Shown here: positions 35,782 to 46,408 of the stretch, in pieces
How positions within the stretch are numbered: position 1 is the stretch's first letter
Layout of the letters: each line of letters begins with the position of its first letter
Origin: Arabidopsis thaliana
Taxonomy: Eukaryota > Streptophyta > Magnoliopsida > Brassicales > Brassicaceae
Length of the DNA stretch: 64,000 bases
Assembly: GCF_000001735.4 (NCBI RefSeq)
Contig: NC_003070.9
Location: forward strand, 7,564,001 to 7,628,000
Reading direction: 5' to 3'
Made by a program: the position numbers and the translations under genes
Notes under the pieces: model-generated
The model's database searches: none
Seen by the model: the letters and a program-made list of their open reading frames with translations, nothing else
Told to the model about the DNA's origin: nothing

Positions 35782-36590
35782 AAAGTGAGAGAGTAAGCGC
35801 ATAGACTATCAAAACAACGTACATTGTTAAAATAAAGGGTAACTAAATTCAAAGTAAGATATTGATCAAACCAGCTTGCATATCTGCTAGGGACTCCCCT
35901 CGTGCTAATCTTTCTCGAAATTCAGCAGTTTTAGCTTTCAGCTATGGACAAAAACAAACCAAAGTCAAAATACATTAAAGAAACATATCAATAAATAAAA
36001 CGTCTCAAGCAGTGAACACTAAGTTTAACCTGTTCATCGGAAAGGCTTTGAATCTGTGGTTCAAGGGAATTGACAGATTCCACCAGACGGTAGTAGTCCC
36101 GGACAACCCAATAATTCATGCTCGTAAAATCTTGTACATTCCTCTTCAAACGACCCAAATTCCCCTGAAATATGAATGAAACTAAAGTAAATAAATAAAA
36201 CATGAAAAGAAGTAAAATACCACTGAGAATGTTGAGAGATAAAATTCTCATCCCAGTCTCAGAAAAGCATCGCACAGAAAATCGTTAGTAGACAAAATAT
36301 TCACAGGAAATAGAGACGAGACAAATGATCGAACAGTTGGTGTGCGCCAACGAACAGACAGAGTTATACGATTACATTACTAAGAGAGTTGACGCATATC
36401 ATACCGTTAGGGAAGCTGAGACGACACAGCTTCTTCGAACAAGGTGACACCTCTTAATCGGCGTGACGGACCGATAGAACAAAAGACCAGATATTGGTTT
36501 TGTCCACGGAAACTTATTACTTCGAGATGTGAGACAAGGGGGAGCTGGATGGCAAATATTAGGGCTCACAAGATTAGAAACAGAACCCAT
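28891..36590 (-). CDS. SECA2: Chloroplast SecA2 preprotein translocase ATPase (At1g21650)
   Basis: Close to thirty small exons encode a protein of about 1,050 aa. The first is 36590-36405, then 36164-36030, 35941-35872 and 35729-35665. The last two are 29213-29139 and 29055-28891. The start ([19 protein letters not shown]) and the basic stretch after it look like a transit peptide. SecA hallmarks in order are Walker [31 protein letters not shown], Walker [14 protein letters not shown] (usually DEAR), the LTGRV/MTGTA region, [11 protein letters not shown], and [12 protein letters not shown]. The usual C-terminal Cys-rich zinc motif is absent; the protein ends ESQELFIS. It should drive translocation of a subset of proteins through an SCY2-type channel, reported at the plastid inner envelope. 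Intron 3 has a (GT)17 run next to its acceptor. Confidence 0.93.
35743..35776. repeat. (AC)17 / (GT)17 microsatellite in a SECA2 intron
   Basis: A perfect AC dinucleotide run on the plus strand. On the coding strand it reads as (GT)n about 13 nt upstream of the acceptor at 35730. It is likely length-polymorphic. Confidence 0.95.
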
Positions 36591-37060
36591 TTTACAAAAA
36601 AAATTGCTTCGTTATAGTGACTTTCTCGTTGTTGAGGTCAAGTATCCATGGATGAGAACTGAGAAGCTCTCTGTCGTATTTTTCACTCAAATTGTTTTGC
36701 CTCCCTATACCGTTCGGTGGCGCTAAATTACTCAATTTGAAGGATCATCTTTTTATGAATATTTCACTTTTAAGTCCCTCGACATTTTAGACTTTCGCAG
36801 TATGTCACTACAACTTAAGAATTTATCTCTTCTTGTATTGATTTGATCTCAACGCATAAAGATGTTCTAAGAGAAATAAGAAAAATGCGAATCACGTATA
36901 TATCATCAACAGATTGGTACGAAGGATTCATATTCACATATATTTACATTTAGATATTCACACAACATGTTTTGGCGAGAGTGGCATCTACGGAGGAACT
37001 TATGGAAGAAAGAATCTTCAAAAACAAGATGAGCAAAACTGGAGAGCACAATAGTTTTTG
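36591..37060. other. Gap between SECA2 and the upstream RING-WD40 gene
   Basis: 470 bp on a shared strand: the RING-WD40 gene ends at 37061 and SECA2 starts at 36590. It should hold the 3' UTR of one and the promoter and leader of the other. No ORF is supported. Confidence 0.6.
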
Positions 37061-40000
37061 TTAGCGTCCAAAATAGTATACCTGTAAGAAATGGAGACAA
37101 AACTTCTCTTGTTACATGCCAAATTTAACAACAGAGGTAAATCATGAATGCAAAGAAAAAGACAGACAATTTGGACTATTATCACCTTAATGGTTTTATC
37201 TGCAAACCCTGCAAAGAGCTTGCCTTCCCAATATAACAAAGATGTGATTACTGATGAACCTGGGATTGAACCAACGTGAGCACAGTTTACTGATATCTCA
37301 TCTCCTGACAATTCCTACAAACCGGTGTTCGGTAACAGATTATTAGGAGGAAAATCCGTCATCAAGTAATGGATAAAGTATTGATTTTCTTTTTACACTT
37401 CCGATAAAGATTATTCGTCACTAGCTTTGTCAAGAAACTAGTGGATTACCTGTACATTGATGGTTTTGTCCCAACCTCCAGTGAATAGCCATTTACCATT
37501 CACGGCAATGCTGAGGATTGCGCCATTCTGTATTTTCATTGACTTCATCAATGTATCATCCCTCCATATCTGGAAAAGGAATCAGAAGGGTTCAGGTTTA
37601 GAGACTGGCAATACGATTGAAATGAAGCACATCAAGTAAATTGTTTTTAAGGAAACATATAGACCTGTATATCTCCGTTTTGATAAGCTGCAACTAGAGT
37701 TTGATCGTCTGCAGCTAGAGACAGAATAGATCTTACAATACCTGGAGTCTCTTCCCCCAACACTGTCAACAAACTGTTGTCACTTAGACTCCACAAACGA
37801 ACGGTTCCATCCCAACTTCCACTGTATAGTACTCCATTTACCACAACAAGCGTTGAGACTACAGATTTATGACCACTCATAGTGCAAAGCAGGCTTCCAT
37901 CCTGGGAAAATAATCATCATCAGATAATATGAAGAAGAAAAAATCTTATCAGAATTACAGGTGTACAGGGAAATTAACTTACTTGCAGTGACCAAGCTTT
38001 GATAGTGTTATCTCCACTGCCAGTGTACACATGCCCATATTCTGAGTATGCCAATGCATGAATGCCAGTATATCGCCAGTCTTTTGGCTCATACCACTTT
38101 CTTAGCGGCTGTTCTTCCAGAGGAAAAGTAGTGCTCCATACAAAGATACCTCCTCCACCATCGCCACTAACACATACTGGTTCTGTTCCCTCGATGTGTA
38201 TCAAGGCCATTACTTTATCCTGATGACCTTTAAATGTATGCACATGGGAGAAGTCCTGCATATAGCGTGTTTTGCATGACGATTTATATAGCTCGAATTA
38301 AGGACCTTACTATCAGAGAGCTGCTGAGAAGAACATAAACAAAAATCTATAAAGGACCTATCACTAACTTTATACGCATATGTACCTTCAGAGACCATAT
38401 AAGGATAGTTCTATCATATGAAGAGCTGAAGAGAAACCCACCTATACAGAGAAAAGGAATATTGAGTACCTCATTGATCATCTATTCAACATACATTGTT
38501 ATAAGATTTGTACAGTTTATAAGAAAGTACAAAATATAAGAAGAAGGTGTACCTCCAACGGCTAAACCTGTGACAGAGTCTTGGTGTCCCCGCATGTCTT
38601 TAGATCTCACCTTTCCTTCTGAGACTCTCCCCGGAAAATCTATGTCAACCTTACCCTCCTCTGCTTCATCGCCAATTTTCATTCCAGGCAACTCTTTGTC
38701 CACTTCTTTGGATTCCACTTCTACCAGGCGACATAATTCACTTTGAGCCAAACAGAACTGTTTCCTTTTCCCATAAATCGTCTTATGCAATCTACTCATA
38801 GAATTGAACCTAGGTTTCATGACCAGCTCCCTGATGCATTTCCATAGATCAGTCAAAACGGGACGTGCCTGAGGATCAAGACAGCAACATTGACGAAGAA
38901 TTTCAACCATCGATTTAAACTTCCCTTGGAGTTCAGATTCCAAACTTAGTTTCTCCGTAATACCTGTGTATAGCACCAAGATATCCTCAATACCCTCTTC
39001 ACAGCCTTTTCCATCCACACAATTCACACTTTCAATAAACTCCTCGGTACACCGTTTTCCAAGACGAAGCTTGAGGAGAAGAAAACACACTGGCCAAACA
39101 TCAGAGTTATGTGAAACAAAAGATTTTGAGCTGGTATTTTTTATTAACATATTCTGTTCTTTCAAAAATTCAAACAACACCTCTGAGCTAATAAAAATCC
39201 CCTTCTGTTGTAACCCAACAAAAATCAAACCCATTTCCGAAGCACCAACTGGTTTTCTCAAAGAGCTAGTTTCTTCAGCGATAATTCGATACACATTCCT
39301 TCCAGTTTCAATCAACTCAATCAAATCAACATAAGCATTCTCATATTCGTCAAACTTCACACAAGAAACACTCAAACAGCCTGTGATCAACCCTTCCTTA
39401 TGCAAATTAAGTAGTGCCTCACATATTTGCATACCAATTATTCCTAAACGTAAAGTCTCATCTTCGAGGCTATCAAACTCCTCCAACGAAAATCCAATGA
39501 GCTTTTCACCCACTAAATACAAAACACCATTCTTCAAATCACCCCACAAGCCAAAAACTTTAGAAACACCTCTCTGTTTAACAGAGATGATCGCATCAAG
39601 CTCATCTCTTTCCTCCTCTCGCATACCCCACAGACAACTCATCATCCTCTGGACATAACTATACTTGAGGACAGAATCACAATCACCATGCTCGAACGAA
39701 GCAACCCGTAAAAGACTCACCTTCGAATCATCCCTCAGACTTCCACATAAACGCGAAGATGAATCAAAATCACTACTTTCACTCTCCCTAATTTCCACGG
39801 AAACGGCGTCGTGCACTAGAATCCGATCCTTCCAAGTGGCGTAAAAGTCGTCGGACCATGATCGAGTGACAAATTCAACGACTTTTTCAAAATTCCGGCC
39901 AGGTTCCAGCTTAAGCTTCGAAATCGAAGGGAACAATCTGAGAAGATCAATGTTTTTGGGGAGAGCTGATGGTCCTTGAGGTGGAAACTTGACGAGAACG

Positions 40001-40155
40001 GTGCAAGCAGGACATCGGATTGTGTCCGGAAACTTCTTGGGTAGATTTGTTAAGCATTCTTCGCACGCCGTGTGTCCGCAGGCGAGTACGCGCGGGACAG
40101 TAGACTCGCCGTCGTAAGACTGTAGACACACCGGACACTCCGGTTCCTCCATCAC
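37061..40155 (-). CDS. RING finger - pseudokinase - WD40 propeller protein (At1g21651)
   Basis: Seven exons give 812 aa: 40155-38553, 38441-38386, 38255-37983, 37901-37665, 37569-37450, 37314-37186 and 37081-37061. A C3HC4 RING lies at C7, C10, C26, H28, C31, C34, C48 and C51, so E3 ubiquitin ligase activity is likely. Residues about 190-470 have a kinase-like layout (EALLNLHKEG before the catalytic loop, SDVWPVCFLLLKLRLGKR, CCLDPQARP). However, the HRDLKxxN segment reads ITGCLSVSCVKF and no VAxK Lys is evident, so this is probably a pseudokinase. About seven WD40 blades follow (GHQDSVTGLAV, GHQDKVMALI, TGSGDNTIKAWSL, GHKSVVSTLV, SGSWDGTVRLWSL, TGGWDKTINV, FADKTIKV). The RING-kinase start recalls KEG, but ankyrin repeats are replaced by WD40. 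Substrate unknown. The second Met at 40152 is an equally possible start. Confidence 0.9.
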
Positions 40156-41923
40156 CTCCGATGATTCGATGCGACGAACAACTGAGTTAATCCGACGACG
40201 TTTTAGACTTTAACTAAAACAACATTTAGTCCCGAGGGTAGTTCTGTATACCTAGTGTGTATATACATGAAAACTATTTGTGTTATAAGTCATCAATTTT
40301 CTAAAATGTCTCTTTAGTCTGGTGGTAAAGTCTTCCAGATGAGCTCATAATTTATGGGCCGGCTCTGATTCTGATGAAGTGAAGTGCATTTGCAAAGGTA
40401 TATTGTCATCTTACCTCTGCCAATATCTTGCGGATCCTAAGACATATGAAGTATTTTCATAGTACAAGCTAGACCCGTAAAAGCTAAAGATCAAATGTAT
40501 ATAGAATTCGTCGAAGTCTTGGAAAAGAATGATGTTACAAATCCAAGACTTTATCAATGCCCTAGCAACATGCATTAATAAAGTCTTGCATTAGGAAGAT
40601 TCTCTCTTGTCCATCTATGATATCCACAAGCCCTGGCTCACTAGAATAGGGTGGATGTGTGCGATAACTTAAAGTATATGCTCACTTAAAAAATTTACAT
40701 GAGAAAAAAGCTTTTATTTTTTTGGTAAAAAAAAAAGTCCAAATATAATTGATAACAATCCTAAATTTCTTTTAAAGATATATTAGAATAACCCAGTTCT
40801 TTTATATACAAAAATGCCATATTTTTAAAAATGTTAAAACACTATTTTTTTATTTTTTTTTAACACTCAAAATTTACTTCAAAAAAGTTCTAAAAATTGC
40901 CTTTTTTTTTTTTCAAATAACAAAAGGTCCAAACAAAAACAAATTCCCGTAATACACAAATTTATGTTGGGTCGGGGCTGGACACTCAGTGTCAGTTGAA
41001 AGTTTAAGCATATTTATAACTTAATACTGAAGTTCCATAAGTTTATTGATGAATGTGATAAGTTTGTCTCAATGTAACAGCTCGAGATCCACTCAATGTA
41101 GCAGCTATGTTCTCCAGATTCATTCGTGTTTGTAAAAAATGAAAACTAGAGGTGGCTTGATTGTTCGACGAGTATTGTTCCAGGAAGCAGCCGTCTTACT
41201 TCTTTTCAATAACACATGTTAAATAAATCGATATTGTTTGTTCAATCATAGAGAGAACTTCTTTTCTTCTTTTATTATTATTGTAGTAGTAATCATGTTC
41301 ATTCCAATTGAGCAATTATTTGCTTTCCATCTACGCCCAAAAACCAACTTCTCAATGCATCGACATGTAAGAAAATTTGCTTTTATGTTATAAAGTTGTG
41401 TAACATTTCTCTTGGAACTATTGATTGTCTCAACGTTGCAAATAAAGTAATAAAATCCTACAAGATACTAATAATATCCAAACTGGGCTTATAATCCTAA
41501 AAATGACTTCCATAATTAAAACGAATTTAGTTTATTAATTAGTGTAATGGAATATTTTGTCAATAAAATAAATAATCACGAAGGATTATATAAAGGAAGA
41601 AAAAAAAAGGAAGGTGGGAATTTTAAAAGGGAAAGACACCTGTCTCTCTGACCCACCCACCCATTCATTTCTGTGGCTACTCTATCGTCGTCGTCTCCAC
41701 ACCGTCGGTGCCCTCACGGATCAATTTCTAGAGAGAGAGAGAGCGAGAGAGACGATTCGTTTTTCTAGATTCTCGTCAAAAAAATTTTCCCTCCTTCGAT
41801 CTCTCCTTTTTCCTTATTCAGCATTTCCCCATTTTTTCACGCAAGATCCGTGATTTTCCAGGGATTGATCTGATTGGGGGATCGTGAAATTCGTTTGTGT
41901 TTTCTGCTCGATTAACCGGAGAA
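40156..41923. other. Long AT-rich intergenic region and auxilin-like gene leader
   Basis: About 1.77 kb. From 40156 it holds the promoter of the RING-WD40 gene; towards 41923 it holds the promoter and leader of the auxilin-like gene. The part 40690-40960 is dominated by A and T homopolymer runs. A GA-rich run sits at 41730-41752 in the probable leader. A TATATAAA-like sequence lies near 41586-41593. No gene is supported. Confidence 0.55.
41730..41752 (+). repeat. GA-rich (CT/GA) run in auxilin-like 5' leader
   Basis: GAGAGAGAGAGAGCGAGAGAGA-type run about 175 bp upstream of the ATG at 41924. Such runs are frequent in Arabidopsis leaders and can bind BPC/GAGA-factor proteins. Function here is inferred only. 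Confidence 0.6.
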
Positions 41924-44835
41924 ATGGACGAGTTTGGTGTTCTAACGGAGCGTTATGGGATTAAGCCACAAGGTAAATCTGCTCCGATGGCTGCTTCTAA
42001 GCGTAACCCTAACAACAATGGTCAGAGCTGGAATTTCGGTACAGGCTCCTCTGGTTTAAATGCAAAGTCGACGTCTTTTTCTTCCAATAGCTCTTGGAAT
42101 AAGGATTCTACTAATGGGTCTTTGTTTGATGGTGACGATATTTTCTTTCCGGCTAACTCTACTAATAGGAAGGTTTCGAATGATTTTGATGTTTTTGCTG
42201 GGTTGAACAAATCTTCATCTTCCGGTGATAATAGCAAGTCTTCATTGAACGATGATTTGTTCTTCTCCAATTTTGGGAATCCGGGGAAGACAACTCCTTC
42301 TTCAGCTGATGACTTGTTTGGTGGTGTTATTCCTGGGTCTAAAAGCTCTGATAGTGTTAAGAATGATGATTTGTTTGGGTCATTCTCTTCATCGGAGAAG
42401 CAATATGCTGCTGCGGTTGATGATTTGTTGGGTTTGGGGAAGAATGAAGCTGGTTATGATGGATTGATACCTGGTTTTGGTGGAAGTACTCAGACGACTA
42501 GCAGGTTTGTGATCGGTTTATGAAACATTTGTTGCCAATTTCTGTTATATTGTATGAGATGCTAATGTTTGTCATGTATGGAATATGTTACTGTCTCGTG
42601 GATGGTATTTGAAATCTCAGATAACCTTTGTACAGGAAAATGTTTTACTGTTATGGTTTTGAATTTTTTTGTTGTTGAGATATTTTGTTTTTGTTATGTT
42701 TTTCAGCAAGACTACACCGTCGAACTTTGATGCTACTGATCCTTTTGTGGTCCTAGAATCAACCACTTCTACTGGTCTGTTCGTGGATCCTCTTGAAGAA
42801 TTTGCTGCTACAGTCAGCTCTCAGGGGATAAAACCATCAAATACTTCACATACTTCTACAAAACTCAAGCCTCCGCCTAAACCAACACAAAAAGTGAACA
42901 GAGGTTAATTTCTTTGATGACCTGAAAGTGTGTCGGATTAGAGCTTTTGTTTACTGTTTTCATTGTGCTCTAACTAGTCATGCGATTATTTCCACAGGTA
43001 AGAGTGTAGGAATGTCTTCAATAGACGAACTTGAAGACTTTGCCATGGGTACTATGCGACGTAGTGCCTCCGCTTCTGACACTGCTAGTAAATATAGAGA
43101 AGCTGAAGATGCTGCAACGAAGAATAAACAGTTTGGTGTAGATGACCTTGACTCCTTTTTTAGCGCTCGGTCCAGCAGTGTACCGAAATCACGTACCACT
43201 ACTGAAGTAAGAAGACTTTGAAATATTACTAAGTTCCACTTTACAAGTTATTACAATAAAGAAATGTGTTTTGTATGTGTATCCTTATTCTTCTTTCTGA
43301 TTCAAGACAACTCGCAAGCAAGCGTCCAACGCACCAAAAAAGACCCCTAATGGGGTTTCTAATGCAAAGAAGCCTCCTGCTCCAGCAAATCTGGTGGATG
43401 ACTTTTCTGCACTTTTTGGAGGTAAATATTGTAAAAACATTTCTATTCCAGCAATTGGTTACACTGGTTTAGCTTACTAGGAAATGTTTCCTTCTCTACA
43501 GAGGATCCTATATTTAGACAATTTGAGGAAATCCCAGGGGAAAGCGAAGAACGAAGAAAGGCCAGATGGGATCGTGAACAGAGAACAAAGAGTCGTGTGG
43601 TATGTTTGGTTATGCTTGTTTTCTTTGAATCTTCTAGTACAATCCTTGTGCTTGAAAATATCGCTTCATATTCAAAAGTTTACTTAAGTTCCCTGGAGAA
43701 TCTGTTGAATCAGTTGAAACATATTTCCAACGTCAGGTCTTTCCATATTTGATTTAGTTGTCCTGTTTGCACATCAAAATTGGTGACTCATAACTGACTG
43801 GCATACTGCAACCAGTTTCTAGTTTAAGTTTTACAATGCTCATCAATGTTTTAGCTTGATCTTGATTGTATAATTTGGTTTGACATGATTTTTCACTATT
43901 CAATCCCTTTTAACATGTAGGCTCAAGCTGTAGCTGATATGAATAACCGTGATCATCAATCTCGGATTGAACAAGAACAGAGAACTGTGAGTAATGTTTT
44001 TCTTGATATCTACGTTTTAATCTACACTATCATAAAACTTGGTTATGAACAATGAACTTTATGTATTTGTTAGTCTTCGTGACGATAATACTGTTTTTGA
44101 CATCTACATTTCCTATCGTGGTTTACATATAGTCAGTCTCCTTGTTGTTGTGTTTAAACACAAATGATGGTTTCTTGTTAATCTTGCTTTCCAGAGGATT
44201 TCTGAGACTGTTGATACTGAGATAAGGCGTTGGGCAACTGGAAAAGAAGGAAACATGCGTGCGCTGTTATCTTCCTTGCACATCGTGAGTTTTGAATAAT
44301 AAAAAATTGGAGTTTAATGTTCTTTTACATCTGTCTATCCATGTGATCCTCCTAAGTTCACTCTGAGTTCTGGTTCGGATGACAGGTACTCTGGCCCGGA
44401 TGTGGTTGGGAGGCTGTTTCCATAACAGATTTGATCACTTCGTCAGCAGTCAAGAAAGTCTATAGAAAGGCAACACTGTATGTCCATCCCGATAAAGTTC
44501 AGCAGAAAGGAGCCACCCTTGAACAAAAGTATATCGCCGAAAAGGTTTTTGACATTTTGAAGGTATTTCCTCAATGGATCTTCATGAGTAGCTCCCTTTC
44601 TAAAAGCCTATGTAGACGAAAGTTGACTTGATGGTTTAGTTCCCTCCAAATCGATCAGTAGAGTTTCATGGAAACGATGTTTGATTTAGTAGGTTGGATG
44701 TTACTCTGTATTAGTAATTTGAAGGCCTCCGGTTTAGTTTCTTGTCTCTTGCATAGATCCGCTAACCTGACCTCGTAACTGATTTGCCTTGTACAGGAAG
44801 CTTGGAACAAGTTCAACAAGGAGGAGCTCTCTTAA
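41924..44835 (+). CDS. Auxilin-like J-domain protein (At1g21660)
   Basis: Nine exons splice to 523 aa: 41924-42504, 42707-42903, 42998-43206, 43307-43421, 43502-43599, 43921-43986, 44195-44284, 44386-44562 and 44797-44835. The N-terminal half is disordered and rich in Ser/Gly/Asp, with repeated DDLF, DDIFF and DLLGLG motifs that resemble clathrin- and AP2-binding sequences. A basic helix ([16 protein letters not shown]) precedes the C-terminal J domain, which keeps the HPDK motif ([13 protein letters not shown]) and the auxilin-type WPGCGWEAV segment. Auxilins recruit Hsc70 to strip clathrin from vesicles. The in-frame codon at 41897 is GTG, so ATG 41924 is the start. Function in AtEH2-type endocytosis would be consistent but is not shown. 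Confidence 0.93.
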
Positions 44836-45627
44836 GCCCATATACTGTGAATATAGTTGCTCTCTGTACAACTATAATTCGTCTGTGAGTTTCCTCGAGT
44901 CTTTTCTTGTTTTTAATCTTCTTGTTTATGATTTTTTCCTTTGACCGTAACTTGTCATCTTTCTGTACACCCAACAACAAAAATCCATGGGGGATATTGT
45001 ATAGCCCCAAAAACCGAAATAGAGTTTCTTTTTATAAGATATATATTGAATGTTTTTATTATAATAGCTTATAGCGTAGAGATGATTCACTGATGTTAGT
45101 TTCATTCCTATGGAATAACAAAATGCTTTTGATGGTATCTTCATGAACATGTACGTTCACAACTATCTTTGTAGCTCTATAACTATTTGGTAACTCCGGT
45201 TTAAGCAAAGTTCTACACTTTAATAATATCGACTTCGTTAATATATACAAATGAAAATAGTCTTATAGATGCGAGAGCAAATGTTTGAGGGTAGGTTAAA
45301 GGAATCTTGAGATATGGATAAACGACACTAAGTTGTGTCGTAGCGAGACAGATCCAAACTACGACAAGTAGTAAACGGAGATAATAATATCCAAACCATA
45401 AGAATCCATGAAAGCAAGTAGACAACTGCGACTTTGCCTCACCAGTCACCATACTAATAATTGGAGAGGTGGATCTCTTAGGAATATTTACTTTTATAAA
45501 AGATCAGAGGCTAGTCAGAACTCAGGGACTAAATTTTATTTTCAGTAGTGACATCTTTAAAAGACAACAGAGATTTATAAAACTCCACGTGTACAGAAGT
45601 GAAACAGTCTGACATGATGCCTGATGC

Positions 45628-45670
45628 TAACTAACTATGTAAGATAAGACATATCTTACATAGTTAGTTA
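45628..45670. repeat. Perfect 18-bp inverted repeat with 7-nt loop
   Basis: Left arm 45628-45645 (TAACTAACTATGTAAGAT) is the exact reverse complement of right arm 45653-45670. The loop is AAGACAT. RNA from either strand would form a clean hairpin. It is not next to a coding end, so a terminator role is unlikely. A small foldback element or a remnant of an inverted duplication are possible. Confidence 0.9.
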
Positions 45671-46342
45671 CCATGTAATAGTAAGTGATAACCCAAAAAT
45701 GCAAAAAAAAACATCCAACTAGAACATGTGATATGTCAGTATGTGTATGAGATCATGTGCACAATAATATTATCGGTATTTGTATGTCTAGTTGTCTACA
45801 CTCTACAGCTCTTACTGGAAATAGATTTTGAGGAACAAGAAATAGTTGAATGAGTCATTGCTATCTTCTAGATTTTTTTTTTTTCTGTCATAATATCTTC
45901 TAGAATTTTATTACTTGGGAAAGCGATATATGATATATTCTTTTTCCAAAATTTACTAATTAAAAAAAAAAAAAAAAACTAAGCACTCTGTATTTATTGC
46001 CATATTGAAAATGCTCTTTCCACCAATATTCCTTATTTGCCTCAAATCATTACTTTCGGATTCTACTGTCTTGAACTGTGTTCATGTGTGTATTCCCTCA
46101 TCAATCACCTTCAATTCATATTTTCCTATTTCCAAAAATAAAAAGATACAGTATCTATGTATTTAATTATATATCATATCAATTATATCATAATAATCAT
46201 AAGATCCTTTTTATCGAAATAAAAAAGGAAACAAATCCAATCATAGCAAGCTTTTTCTTTTATTTAATAAACAAAAATAAAAAGCTTCCCGAAATGGTTA
46301 AAATCCAGAACCACTAAAGTCAACCAAATTTGTCAAATTCAT

Positions 46343-46368
46343 CCACGTCATCAGTTCCATCTATAAAA
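46343..46368 (+). promoter_or_regulatory. CCACGTCA box and TATA box upstream of At1g21670
   Basis: CCACGTCA at 46343-46350 is the reverse complement of TGACGTGG, a hybrid G/C-box bound by bZIP factors including unfolded-protein-response bZIPs. TATAAAA follows at 46362-46368, only 41 bp before the ATG, implying a very short leader. Confidence 0.55.
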
Positions 46369-46408
46369 CGCTCACGCCATTCGTCAAGTCCCAAAACAAG
46401 AGTCCACC

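Larger units (their letters stand above)
44836..46408. other. AT-rich intergenic region with a perfect 18-bp inverted repeat
   Basis: About 1.57 kb between the auxilin-like gene and the first TolB-like gene. It contains the inverted repeat 45628-45670, a 17-nt poly(A) run at 45962-45978, and the short core promoter at 46343-46368. No gene supported. Confidence 0.55.

Noticed and set aside
35395..35802. Frame encoding a CVCVCV run
   Set aside because: It is a translation of the (GT)n intron repeat joined to two real SECA2 exons with their intron; not a separate protein.
40310..40380. tRNA-like or SINE-like start (TCTGGTGGTAAAGTC) in the intergenic region
   Set aside because: It resembles an A-box, but no B-box (GGTTCGA-type) or cloverleaf could be found downstream.
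45962..45978. Poly(A) run as evidence of a retroposed element
   Set aside because: There is no coding or SINE sequence upstream and no target-site duplication visible; such runs are common in AT-rich plant intergenic DNA.
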